Below the pieces are notes generated by a model. That model ran no database searches. It worked only from the letters and a program-made list of their open reading frames with translations, and was not told the origin of the DNA. Positions 35,371 to 45,925 of a stretch of DNA of 64,000 nt are shown in pieces. Both the position numbers and the translations under genes were made by a program. How positions within the stretch are numbered: position 1 is the stretch's first letter; every line of letters begins with the position of its first letter. The stretch comes from Bisporella sp. PMI_857 (taxonomy: Eukaryota > Ascomycota > Leotiomycetes > Helotiales > Helotiaceae): positions 434,001-498,000 of the forward strand of contig JAJSPD010000026.1 of NCBI GenBank assembly GCA_021307315.1, read 5' to 3'.

Positions 35371-38300
35371 ATGGGCGAACCAGACCACCACGAAACTACA
35401 AACCTTGCCTTCCTCGACGGTGGGCCAATCCAACCCATCGCACCAATCGATATCCTTTTTGAAGAAGTTGCATATAAATACCCAAATAATGAGGCTCTAA
35501 TTTCCTTGCACCAAACACCATTCAGCCTGCCAGATCTCAGCCCTTCACATCCAACACGTCTAGCATGGACCTATTCCCAGCTCTACTCCGCCTCCTCTAC
35601 CCTCGCTTCCCGTCTCTCGGCATTCGGTCTTCAAAAAGGAACAAGTATTGCTTTCATCTCTGAGAATTGTGCAGAATGGGCGTTATTTTGTTGGGCTTGT
35701 GTGAGGTTGGGATGTCCGTTAGTACCGATGAACCCAGCAGTTTTGTCGACTGGAAATGGTGAAGAGTTGAGACATATGTTGCAAGTGACTTCTCCTGGAG
35801 TGTTGGTTACTCAGAAGGAAGAGATGGGGAAAAAGCTGGAGGCAAGCGCACCGGAGGAGATGAAGCAGGTATTTTTAAGAATTACACTATCATCTACGGA
35901 GAATAAATATATTCTTGAAGAGAGGCATCCGGGAAACTACGGATCCATAGCGGGGGCTTCTGAGAAGAATGAGGAGAAAACAGATTTCATCGGTTGGATA
36001 TCACTCCAGGATCTTTATCCCAAAGTCCCTGAGACTACCCCGTTCCCAACCCGGTCTACCAAAAAATCATTCTCCGATACTGTCATCATCGGCTTTACCA
36101 GCGGTACGGTCTCTCTCCCAAAAGCCTGTCCCCAGTCTATCAGCAACATCCAAATCACCTCTGCGGTAGCACGAGATGGGGGTATCAAACCAGGTCACCG
36201 CACCCTCCAACAAGCACCCGCGTATCACGCCCTGGCAACTCTTCTCTGTTTATCATATTGGTCCAATGGCGGCACCATCATATATCCATCAGCGACATTC
36301 GACATCATTGCTTCTCTGGCTGCGATTCAGAAAGAGAAATGCACTGCAATGGCTGCTGTCCCTGCGGTGATTAAAGCCTATACGATGGTGCCGAATGTTG
36401 CGGATATGCTAGAGTCAGTGGAGATGGTTAGGCTGGCGGGGGCTCCTGTGTTCCCTGAGATTATTCGGCTTTGTCGAGATGTGTTGAGAATCAAAGAAGT
36501 GGGTGTGAGTTGGGGAATGACCGAAAATCCGGCACCTCTATCAGCGATATTGCAAGAAGGTGTGGTGCTGAAGAATGACGAGTTCTTTCCCGTTGGAACA
36601 CCCGCACCAGGGATGAAAATCAAGGTGTGCGCCGCTGGGTCAAGAATTCCGCTTAAACGTGGGGAAGAAGGCGAGCTGCATGCTTGTGGTCAACAAGTTA
36701 TTCCTGGTTACCTTGATGCGGACAACGAGATCTTCTACGAGGATCGAGATGGGAGGTGGATCATGACTGGTGATATGGCATCTGTTGGCACTGATGGCCA
36801 AGTTCGAATTTTGGGGAGGTACAAGGACATCATCATCCGTGGTGGCGCCAATATTGCTCCTGCCAGCATTGAGCAGCGTTTGAACGGCATCCCTGGTGTT
36901 GATGTGAGTTTCACGTCTGAACCCCAGCCCCCGCATAGAGAACTAATTCCAGATATTCTAGTCTCAGGTAGTAGGTATGCCGGATGAAATGGCAGGAGAA
37001 GTACCCGTTGCAATCAATTTGCTGCATGGGCCAGCTGCCAAAAATCCGAAAGCAACTCTTGGCAAGCTCCAAGAGCTTGCCCTGAAAGAACTAGGGCCAA
37101 AACGGGCTCCGACAATGTATCTTGATTTGAAGCAAGATCTCCAGATGGAGATGTTCCCTATGACTGCATCTGGTAAGGTAAAGAAAACGATGCTTCGGAA
37201 GAAAGTCCAGGAATTCCTTGACCAAAAGTCAGTGGAAAATATAAACACAGCCAGGGAAACGACAGAAGATGTCCTGATTGAGCTCTGGTCTCAAGTCTCC
37301 GGCCTGAGTACTGACAATATCAACAAATTAACCGATGTCCTCACGTTTGTGGATAGTATCACAATCATGCGGTTCTCTGGAAGTGTTCGAAAACGGCTGA
37401 TGAAGGATATCACCGTAACCGAAGTTTCGGAGTATTCAACAATCCAAGAACAAGCTCGGCTCCTCGACTCCCGAGATTCAATTACAGTGCAACTTGGCCA
37501 AAAGCCTAAAGGTGCCCCGGCGGCAGCAGATATGGTGTTCTGTGAGGGCAACGAAGTGATAGCAAATCACATTCGTGAGCTTGCTCTCCCATTATTGAGC
37601 AAGTTAAGTCTGAATTGGGACCAAGATGTCGAGGATGTAATTCCTGTGCCAGATACGCTTTCAATCTACCTCCGGCGTAGTCGCCCACAGACCTGGAATC
37701 AACGAATAATTTTCATCGCTCACAACACATCTCATGACGAGCTTATAAATGCATGGAAAGCTATCTTAATACACCACCCGCTTATGCATGCATTAGCAGC
37801 TAAACACAGTGACTCCGAACAACAGTTTTTCTTGGTCATGAGAGACAACGACAGTTGGTGGAACTGTGCACTGCTTCAAAACCTTACTGTGCCGACACCA
37901 GAAGATCTACGAAGCACGTTCGTTGATGAATGGGCTGATCCGGATACTACTCCATTGGTAAGGCTTGCAATTTGTCGGATCGAGTCCAATCCTCAAGACA
38001 CAGGAATTATCTTGGTCTGGAATCATGCTGTACTCGATAATATCGCTGCTAATCTTTTCTTCGAAGACTTTATTACTGCTGTGGAAAAGAAGCTGTCTCT
38101 AGAAGATATAGCAAGTGCACCTGGTCATACACCATTTAAGGTCTACGCTGAGAAATATCACCTTCACAAATCCGGATCAGCTGCAAAGGAAATAATCGAC
38201 TGGCATGTCAATCGGCTTACCGGTATTAGTAGTCTGAAGACCGCTTTGTGGCCCAAACAAAAAGCGCCTGGCTGGTTTAAGGGCACTGATGCTGGGTGGA

Positions 38301-39115
38301 AAAACGCCGATGGCCGCCCTGGAGATTCATCACTGAGACAGCCGCTGGACCCTGAAAGAGAGCGTTTCGGACTCGACGGCTTGACTCGCACTGCTAAAGC
38401 TCCCGGCTTAGTAGCACTCAGGGAGCAGCACGGCATTCCGCCATACGTGGTTCTTAAAGCTGCAGTTGTGCTATTTAACATTCACCGAACAGGTGGCTCG
38501 ACAGCCATCTTCGCAAACTTGGAAGCCGCGAGATACTGGCCGTTCGTTGCCGACTGGGCAGCCGGGAAGGAGCAGGAACTCCCCAATCCTCTGAACGTGG
38601 CAGGACCGATGTTCGAGGTTGTTATCAACCGAATTGATGTCGCAGATAAGAGTGAGGCTGCTCTTTCTTTCCTGAAGCGAATCCAACAAAACCAAATGGA
38701 GCTCAGCGCGAATAGCCACGTGCCGCTGTTCGAACTTCTGAAGGCGCTTCCCCCTGAGGATGCGGAGGTTGTGAGAGAAGCAACCGATCGTCAGATTTGG
38801 AATTGGCCAGCTGGAATACAGGCTCAGGCTCAAGCAGCATCTTCCGGTGCTACCGAGAAGCAACCTGGCCTTGAGAAATTGACAAGAGCAGCATACGATG
38901 ACGTTGGATTGGCGTGGACATGTGGGCTGTGGGACCAAGAGACCTTTTACCTGAATGCCAGCTACGATGATTGCCAGCTGGGCAAAAAGGACGCATTTGA
39001 GGCGTTGGGCGAGGTATTAAGCGCTGCGTCGTGGCTGGTGGAGCATCTGGGAAAGGGGGTGGGAGAGGTGGTTTTCGAAGGTGATGTTGGCCCGCTGATT
39101 CCTAGCTTAGAGTGA
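35371..39115 (+). CDS. NRPS-like enzyme with adenylation-thiolation-condensation (A-T-C) domains
   Basis: Monomodular peptide-synthetase-like enzyme of secondary metabolism. Exons are 35371-36903 and 36962-39115, giving 1228 residues; the 58-nt intron is phase 0. The adenylation domain (about 30-590) activates a carboxylic or amino acid: core motif TVIIGFTSGTVSLPKA, GVSWGMTEN, ITGD-type MTGDMASVGTDGQ, LGRYKDIIIRGG and the A10 lysine in SGKVKK (Lys583). A carrier domain follows, with the phosphopantetheine serine in FVDSITIM (Ser643); the usual GG before it is FV. The C-terminal ~450 residues are condensation/acyltransferase-like, with NHAVLDN in place of HHxxxDG (His866 and Asp870 kept, first His and Gly lost) and later VPLFELL. 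It is followed by a dead 2OG oxygenase, an MFS pump and a dead amino-acid oxidase. Product unknown. Similar A-T-C modules end the fungal isocyanide synthase-NRPS hybrids, but no isocyanide synthase part is present here. Confidence 0.88.
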
Positions 39116-39444
39116 ATTGAAAGCCTGAAATTATTTTGCCAGTTGGTGGGACGGGGCGCTGTTGCAAGAACTTGTGCTTTAGCAAAGGGGATTTGGGATT
39201 TCTAATTGTTGAGCTATAGCTCAGGCAGATGGCGGTTATGCTGGTCGGTATGATTACATTCAAGGTGTGACTTGGAGAGAGACGATCATTGTGATTGGGC
39301 GGACTCAATAAAGAAAGCATAACTAACGACTTTGCCAGTCCAAAGCATCAAACAAATAATACTATTCGACTAGCTTGTTAGTTTTGCTTTTCGTTAGTAG
39401 TTTTACATTTACGACTTAAAACCACCACCGATCAGTGTTCTCAA

Positions 39445-39462
39445 TAGTATTATCACGGTATA
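39445..39462 (+). repeat. 18-bp direct repeat, copy 1
   Basis: TAGTATTATCACGGTATA, identical to 39656-39673. The pair are 211 bp apart start to start. Confidence 0.8.
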
Positions 39463-39655
39463 TGTACCTAAAATTTGTGTACTATACACCGCGTAATATC
39501 ATATTCTTATTTCGCCGCGCACGGGTATTTAACCCTTGTTAAAAGTAATTTTTATTAAGCACTAAACGTTTCAGATTTTATTTACTTAAATAACTATCAC
39601 GTGTTAACTAAATTAGTAGCTTATAACCCCTTGTAAATAGACTCTTGGCGATATA

Positions 39656-39673
39656 TAGTATTATCACGGTATA
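39656..39673 (+). repeat. 18-bp direct repeat, copy 2
   Basis: Second copy of the 18-mer at 39445-39462. Could be ends of a decayed insertion. Confidence 0.8.
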
Positions 39674-40148
39674 GCATTGTATTAGATTTCCTTACAATTC
39701 GAGTAACCTGAACGGCTATTTTAGGCACATTGATTAGCACAGTTTCAAAACGAGGTGCTTGCATATCTGACTGTTGAGAAATTTTGTCCTCGCCTCGCCG
39801 CGGTTCAAAGAACTATTTGACATCGACACAGGCTCAGCTGTTCTTGATAGATTTGGCTATTTGGGAAAATAAGTTAAAAACATATGCAGAACCTTTTACA
39901 ATCAGTGGGCTGCCAAAGCTCACACTTACCGCATCGCGGCTATAGCCGCACATCTATTAAACAAAACTTCGCTAATCAACAATAGCCTTACCGCTTAGGG
40001 ATCACAAAGAAGCGACGGTAAGACGCACTTTGATTACTGCAATCTATTGTATTTCCGCAGCCGGGTGGTATTTTCCTTTTTAAACTATTTGGGCAGCTAC
40101 TACCTATAGGCTTCGTGAGCAGGTGTGATAAAACACGCAAACCTTCCG

Positions 40149-40920
40149 CTATACAGAAGTTTTCGGCGCGATCTTGTAGATTCCAGCACGCCCATAGGTG
40201 TCAGCATATTGAGGCCTGATGTAATCTTCCACTGTGACAGGGGCGTATTTCTCATCCTCGGCGTTGGCACAGGTTAGCTTGAGTTGAATCTCTATCTGAT
40301 ATGTTTTAGTTGGCTCTCACCTCGCTGTAGCTCATGGAAATTAGCAGGTTGGGGCGGATAATGCAACATCTTGAAAAAAAAAAACACATCGGATCCTTGG
40401 AGAACTCGTCGAAGTAGCTCTTCTCATATCCTAAAGACACCGAGAGGGCTTGCATGATGTGCTCTCCGAGTTCCATAAGGTGCGTCAAATAGTGCATGCA
40501 GGTTTCCCTAAACGAGTCTCCCAATTTCTCCGGCCAGAGATTTGGACCGTGGGCAAACTTGCCAGCTTTAACTTGAGGGTGGTTAATAGGAAGGTCACGG
40601 CTAAGGTAGTAACCCTCCTTGAGATCAAGTCTCGTGTTTGCTTCAACTATCTACGAAGCCATTCTTTGGTATCCGTGGTTGTACTCGTTCTGGGGCTTGT
40701 CGAGCTTCAACTTATCTTCCAAGGGGAGATCAAAGAATTGTTTGGTAAGCTCAAGCATTTCGTGTTAGAGGGAAAGGGAAATCGTGTGATTGACGATTTG
40801 GAAGAATCCTTGGGTCATGCAAGCTTTGCGGATTTGAGAGGCACATTTTTGCACTCGGATCTCGTCTTCTGACAGGAAGTTGTTGAAGTCAATGACGGGT
40901 GGAGGCTTGGCGGAAGGCAT
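40149..40920 (-). pseudogene. Broken 2-oxoglutarate/Fe(II) dioxygenase (isopenicillin-N-synthase-like)
   Basis: Reading from the ATG at 40918-40920 gives a normal N-terminal DIOX_N region: PPVIDFNNFLSEDE, TQGFFQIVNHTI, TKQFFDLPLEDKLKL, DLKEGYYLSRDLP and SFRETCMHYLTHLMELG. Two in-frame stops interrupt it, at 40765-40767 (TAA) and 40651-40653 (TAG), each where glutamine would fit. An A11 run at 40374-40384 (T-run on the coding strand) shifts the frame. After KMLHYPPQPANFHELQRGE the catalytic jelly-roll part with the HxD...H iron ligands is missing. Only a C-terminal tail remains (YAPVTVEDYIRPQY), ending at 40149. It was probably a tailoring oxygenase for the neighbouring NRPS-like product. Confidence 0.82.
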
Positions 40921-42106
40921 CTTTTGGAACTGTTAAAGATTTTTTTTTGGAAAGACTGAGAGAGAAGATAGTCCTGAAGCAGAGTGTAATTATTTGATAG
41001 GTACTATGATGATTGTTGAAGGTTAGATCGGTGGAGCTGACTAGATACTGCGAGTTTATTATATACTTGATGCATTGCTTGGATCTTCCCTTTCAGCCAC
41101 CAATTGCAGCCATCTTACGAAACATGAATTCTGGACCATCGTGTATATCTCAACAACTTCATCAGAGGAAAGATCCCGCCATTATTGCCCCTGAGACGGA
41201 AGAGTTCTAGACACTCATGCTTTGCCTCAAATGTTACTTTGAATGCATATATTGTTGTTAAACGTAAGCATATTCTCGCAATCCTCAATGAAGATGGCAT
41301 AGAATCTTGGCAATTTTATGTCTGAGAGTCACACCGTTGGGTCACCGTAGACTTACGACCGTAGAAGTTGCTGATATACGCCAATGGGGCAAATAGATTC
41401 ACCAAGAGGTTGCAGTTGGAGTTGATGCAGTTGGAATTGATGGGATATATCCAGAAGCTACCTAAGCATTAAGCAGCCTATCTAATACCCCGCTCTATGG
41501 CCACATCTGAGTGGCGGAATAATTACTACGTCCTTGATTACTTGTAAGGATGATGCTCATGGCATGCTTTTGGCATCAAAATGCAAAGACAAAAAGTCTG
41601 GCCAAAACACACCGCTATTTGGATTCATTGCCAGAGCACGTATACAAATTCCTAGTTTAGGAACAAATCAAAGAGGAGTCCAGGAAAGATCTAGCCTAGA
41701 CGGTGATTTAGCATCGGTACCTTTCGAACCCCCCCTTGCATATTGCAACTACCCAAAGACACGTACCGCCCTGTCGTTAAACCCTGCCATAGCGATTATA
41801 CCAAACTATGTTGCACGAAATCCACTGGGATGTTTTCACGCCTTTGCAAATAGAAAGTTCCCAAGGAAACGGTGCCGGTTAATTGCAGTACGTTATGCAG
41901 GCTGCCGCATCTAGCCTATGGCATCGCGTGGTCCGCAGTATTATGCATTCAGACGGACTAATTTCAATACGCTCGCCTAAGTCAGATATTATACAGGTTC
42001 CGCATCCAGTACCAATATAGATCGCCTATTAGGTCATCAAGTGAATATTGGCATTTAGCTGGAGCTGTTGCGGAAGTCTCCCGGTCAACATCTCCAACTG
42101 CGCCAA
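40921..42106. other. intergenic spacer
   Basis: A 126-codon plus-strand ORF (41534-41914) lacks motifs. Nothing else seen. Confidence 0.4.
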
Positions 42107-43775
42107 CTATCTTATACTTTCTGTGGATGTTTCTTCCAACTCTTCCAACTCCACCGTCCAAAGGTGATACTTTGACATCGCCCGGAGCCGTGGTCCGTAT
42201 GTGTACAGCAGCCATGGCACAGGTGCCATTGCCAAAGCAATGAACCCTAATAAGCTACTTGCCCAAGGAGTACCTAATACAACGTACATTTGTCTTGCGA
42301 ACATCGGAAATCCAGCACTAAACAATGATCTCATAACTGCATTGGCAGCAAGTGCACTCGCAGAAAAGCGGCCATAGCAATCCGTCAGATATGCATTTGT
42401 TCCAAGGAATAATGTGACGAAGCTAATTCCAAAAGGGATACCGGCAGCAATACAAGCAGCCCAATGTATTGAAGGATTTGCAGTCCACCCAAACCAAAAA
42501 AGCGCTATAGGTATTAGCCATGCTAGAATAATAAGGTGCGGCAAGCGTGCTTCCGGCTTCGGCCCTCCTAGTTTTGTCACAAAAACGCCGTGAATATTGT
42601 TGATCCAAGGCGAGCTTGCAGTGGCAATAGCCATTCCTAATCCGATTCCAAAAAAAGAAAGGCCAGCAATTCCTTCATTCCATTTGCGAGATTGCCGAAA
42701 TACAACAGGATAAGCGGTGAAGTCGAGGTACAAAATGCCCCAAATGAACGCTGAGTACAGTCCAAGAGTAAACAGAATAGGCTCAGTAAATAGCATTACC
42801 CATGGCCGCGTAAGATGAGTAAAATATTGCTCTTTGAAAGATTGATGAGCTGGTGGTATCCCAGCTTTCATCTTTTTCCGCTGAAGCAGAACTGTGACAT
42901 ATGTTTCTGGAAGGAGGAATATCATAGCCACGTAAACTGGCCCAGAAATGATAGTTACTACCCAATAATGCCTGCCACGTTTGTCAGCATTCGTAGTTGG
43001 AACGCAAGCGTGAGGTGCGGAAACTTACCATCTCCACGACAGGTGCTTCAGCAGGGTTAGTTGAATCTGTGGTATTAAACAATTTTGGGCTAGCTTACTT
43101 GCGAAATGAATCCCCCTACAATCGGAGCAAGAACGGGTCCGAGTGAGCTTCCAGTTGTGAATAGAGCAAATGGTACGGAACGATGGCTTTGAGGCCAAAT
43201 ATCCGCCAAACAACCGCCACTATTAGTTACTGCCAAAAAGTCAGGACTTTACCGCTCAGGGGAAAGACGAGCTATAGAAAATTACCAGTAGGTGATCCAA
43301 AAAAGCCACAGAGAAAGCGGAGAATCAATAGAGCCGTGATACCGGGGGCTAGCGCACAAGCAAGGTTGAAACAAAAGAACAGAAAAAAGGTGATGCGGAA
43401 AACAACGCTGCGCCCCCAGACCTTTGAGAGCGGCGCGAATAACAAAGGGCCTGTAGCAAATCCGATAAGGAAAGTTGTCACTCCAAGTGTTGCTACGGTT
43501 TTGGAGCATTCAAAAGATCTAGCTACACCCCCAATGGCTGCAGTGTGAATGCTGGAGCAAAAAGTAATAGTTGTTGTCATAAGCACAACTACTATCGTCG
43601 AAGACCACTTCTTCCGCGGGGCCCAATTCACAGGCATCTCTTCAGGATCGAGTTTGATTTGTGGCAATTCCGTTTGCATGCTTGTTTGTTGGACCTCGTC
43701 CTTTTCCGATGGCCTTTGACTACGGCCATCAGGGAAGAGCCTCTCGCGAACTTGGGTAGGAGTCTTGTGCTGCAT
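42107..43775 (-). CDS. MFS drug/metabolite transporter (DHA1-like, 12 membrane segments)
   Basis: Plasma-membrane proton-coupled exporter of the major facilitator superfamily. Exons (minus) are 43775-43286, 43229-43099, 43066-43029 and 42971-42107, giving 507 residues; introns are 56, 32 and 57 nt and all phases agree, although the 32-nt intron is very short. A polar cytosolic N-terminus (about 65 residues) ends with NWAPRKKWSST. Membrane segments follow, with the signature GPLLFAPLSKVWGRS between TM2 and TM3, the FLCGFFGSPTVTNSGG motif in TM5, and the DIWPQSHRSVPFAL loop. WRWHYWVV bridges exons 3 and 4. The C-terminal half carries another six hydrophobic segments. It is open throughout, unlike its neighbours, so it may still export the product of the NRPS-like gene or have been kept for self-protection. 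Confidence 0.88.
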
Positions 43776-44508
43776 GATGAATGAGACCGACGAAAATGAG
43801 AAGGTAAAGAGCAATAGTACCAAGATGGCGCACCTTCCTTATATGCCTCTGGTAAGCCAACAAATAGGAGCCTAGAACAAAACATTGTAGTCAGCTTAGG
43901 TCCATTTTAGCATTAGTGGTCAAACTTAATCTTGCTTCTCCAGTCTCGCTAATGGCGGCCCGTTTGAGGCTCCCCGGCCCAGCCTACGGGGAAAGCGGAG
44001 ATATGCATGCTCATAGCTATGATCCTTATGATGAGGTTAGCGACAGACCGGCCCAAGTTCCGCTGGCCTCCAAATTTGCAGAGGCTTACATATGCATCCT
44101 CACTGCTACATTGTCCAGGAGGTGCAGGGAAACGGCCTGTGCGCATATCCTTAGCGCACAGCAACGTTATGGACTCATCCGACGTTGAAATTCCGCGAGT
44201 GTTGGAAGCTTGTGTAGTGATGTGGCACGATTTGGCTTGGCTTGGCCATTGGCAGATCAAGCTGGAAAAACTAATTAGATGGGATCGAACCAAGGGATTT
44301 TGTCGTCTCGTCTCGTCTTGTTCGCTGTTAAAAAAATAACCAAAAAAAAAAACGGAACGTCAGCTTCAGGATCTTAAAAGACATACGAATGTTTGAAGTT
44401 TCGATTTGTTCATGATTGGGAAGGTTTTTATAAGAAGATATCGAACATCATACTATTCATCGTATGTACGCAGTGTTTTGACTGCAATATAATTTACCCT
44501 ATCATTTC
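43776..44508. other. intergenic spacer
   Basis: Divergent spacer between the MFS gene and the amino-acid oxidase remnant. Overlapping short ORFs lack motifs. Confidence 0.45.
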
Positions 44509-45311
44509 ATGATACATGTTGGTATTATGGGAGCTGGTATTTCTGGCCTTAGCGCCGCTCTGCTCCTCCGCCGCGAAGGCCATCAAACAGCCATTTTGGA
44601 AGCTTCCGCTCGCCTCGGGGGGCGCATATACACGCATCGTTTTGGAAGGGGAGCAAATGGAAGCGATGTCTATTTCGAAGCTGGTGCAATGCGAATCCCA
44701 CGTTCATCTCTTCATGATCAAGTATATGCCCTAATCAAATATCTTAACACCCACAACCCCCCGGAGATAAAGGTCACCCTGATTCCTTACATCCTTGACC
44801 ACAAAAACAACAAAGCCCTCATCAAGGGAGGAAGCTAGATTTTGACAATACGCCTTGGGGAGAAGTCATGGATATCCCCGCGGAATATCGAGGCAAATCC
44901 GCAAGAACACATCTTAGAGAGGTCGTCTCCCGATAGCTAGAAATACTACAGGAAGACTTCGAAAGCGGATTCCAGAAGTTGCTTGAGTACGACGAATACT
45001 CTTTTCGACGTTATCTCCGGACCATCGAGGGATGGCCGCACGAGGTGATCGAGCATGTCGAGCTCATGAACAGCTAGACAAACCAGTACGGTTTAAGCTT
45101 TACGGAGCTCGTCATGCAAAACCTGGATTTCGACACCGAGCATTGGCGCACAGTCTACCGGGGCATGTCAAACATGATCGAAGCATGTGCTAACTTGATC
45201 GGCCGCAACAACATCCGCATGCACTCTCCAGTCCAGGGAATCTCTGAAAGGGCTGACGGCAAGATTGAGCTTAGCATATCGGGGCTCGTTGGGCGTACCT
45301 GCGCTTTTTGA
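44509..45311 (+). pseudogene. Broken L-amino-acid oxidase / flavin amine oxidase
   Basis: The start is normal and carries the FAD-binding fingerprint GIMGAGISGLSAALLLRR followed by ILEASARLGGR and the GAMRIP motif, all typical of L-amino-acid oxidases. At about 44836 the frame ends in TAG; homology resumes at once in another frame (LDFDNTPWGEVMDIPAEYRG). That frame has two further stops, at about 44936 (after REVVSR) and about 45074 (after VELMNS), each where a glutamine would fit (CAG to TAG). The sequence continues through ELVMQNLDFDTEHWRTVYRGM and IRMHSPVQGI and then ends at 45311; the substrate-binding and C-terminal FAD-binding parts are absent. Less than half of a normal ~600-residue enzyme remains. 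Confidence 0.82.
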
Positions 45312-45925
45312 TAAAGTCCTTTGGTTTTTGAAGAACGACAAAATAACTGAAATACCATCAAAAGTGACCGAAACACTAAATTATACGCCTTTCTTCTGTT
45401 ACATGCCTGGTGTTACGTTGTGCACGTGAATTGAATAAAGCGCAGAACAGAGCATATTGATGCTTGTAAACTTGTAGGTCAATACAAGTAAAGCAGTTGA
45501 ACCAGTTCAAAATACAAAACGGAATTCGACGCCTCCGCTTTCCTGTAAAAATAACCCTAAGAAAGCGCATTCGAGCATGGCGCTTTTAGCAACGAACAAT
45601 TGGAATTAGCTTTTGGTGTTTCCGTAAGAAGTGGTCGGATTTTTTTTTAAATAATATTAAACAGTTTTTTTGCGCTATATAATACTGTTACGAACACGAT
45701 CTGGGGAACAGGAATCTGCTAGTAAAGAACTATTCTATTAGTAGAAGGCAACACACATTAAAAAAAAAAAAATTCGATTTATAATACCTAAAAAGTTAGG
45801 TTATAGCGCGTCCTATCAAATCTCCCTTATTTCCGGTCACCTAGTCAAAAGAAACAAGGTGGTCGCATCCATGTAGCAGTTTATCTGCTCAAACATGTCA
45901 TAGTCTACATCAACCCCTGACCGGG
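45312..45925. other. AT-rich spacer
   Basis: Poly-A/T runs, no gene. It marks the lost 3' part of the oxidase gene. Confidence 0.45.

Larger units (their letters stand above)
39116..40148. other. AT-rich spacer with 18-bp direct repeats
   Basis: Strongly AT-rich, no ORF of note. It contains two copies of TAGTATTATCACGGTATA and looks like RIP- or transposon-derived sequence. Confidence 0.5.

Noticed and set aside
39116..40148. LTR retrotransposon ends
   Set aside because: Only an 18-bp direct repeat; no TG...CA ends, primer-binding site or polyprotein remnant seen.
40765..40767. Explaining the 2OG stops by introns
   Set aside because: The sequence on both sides of each stop keeps frame and homology without splice sites, so they are true nonsense codons.
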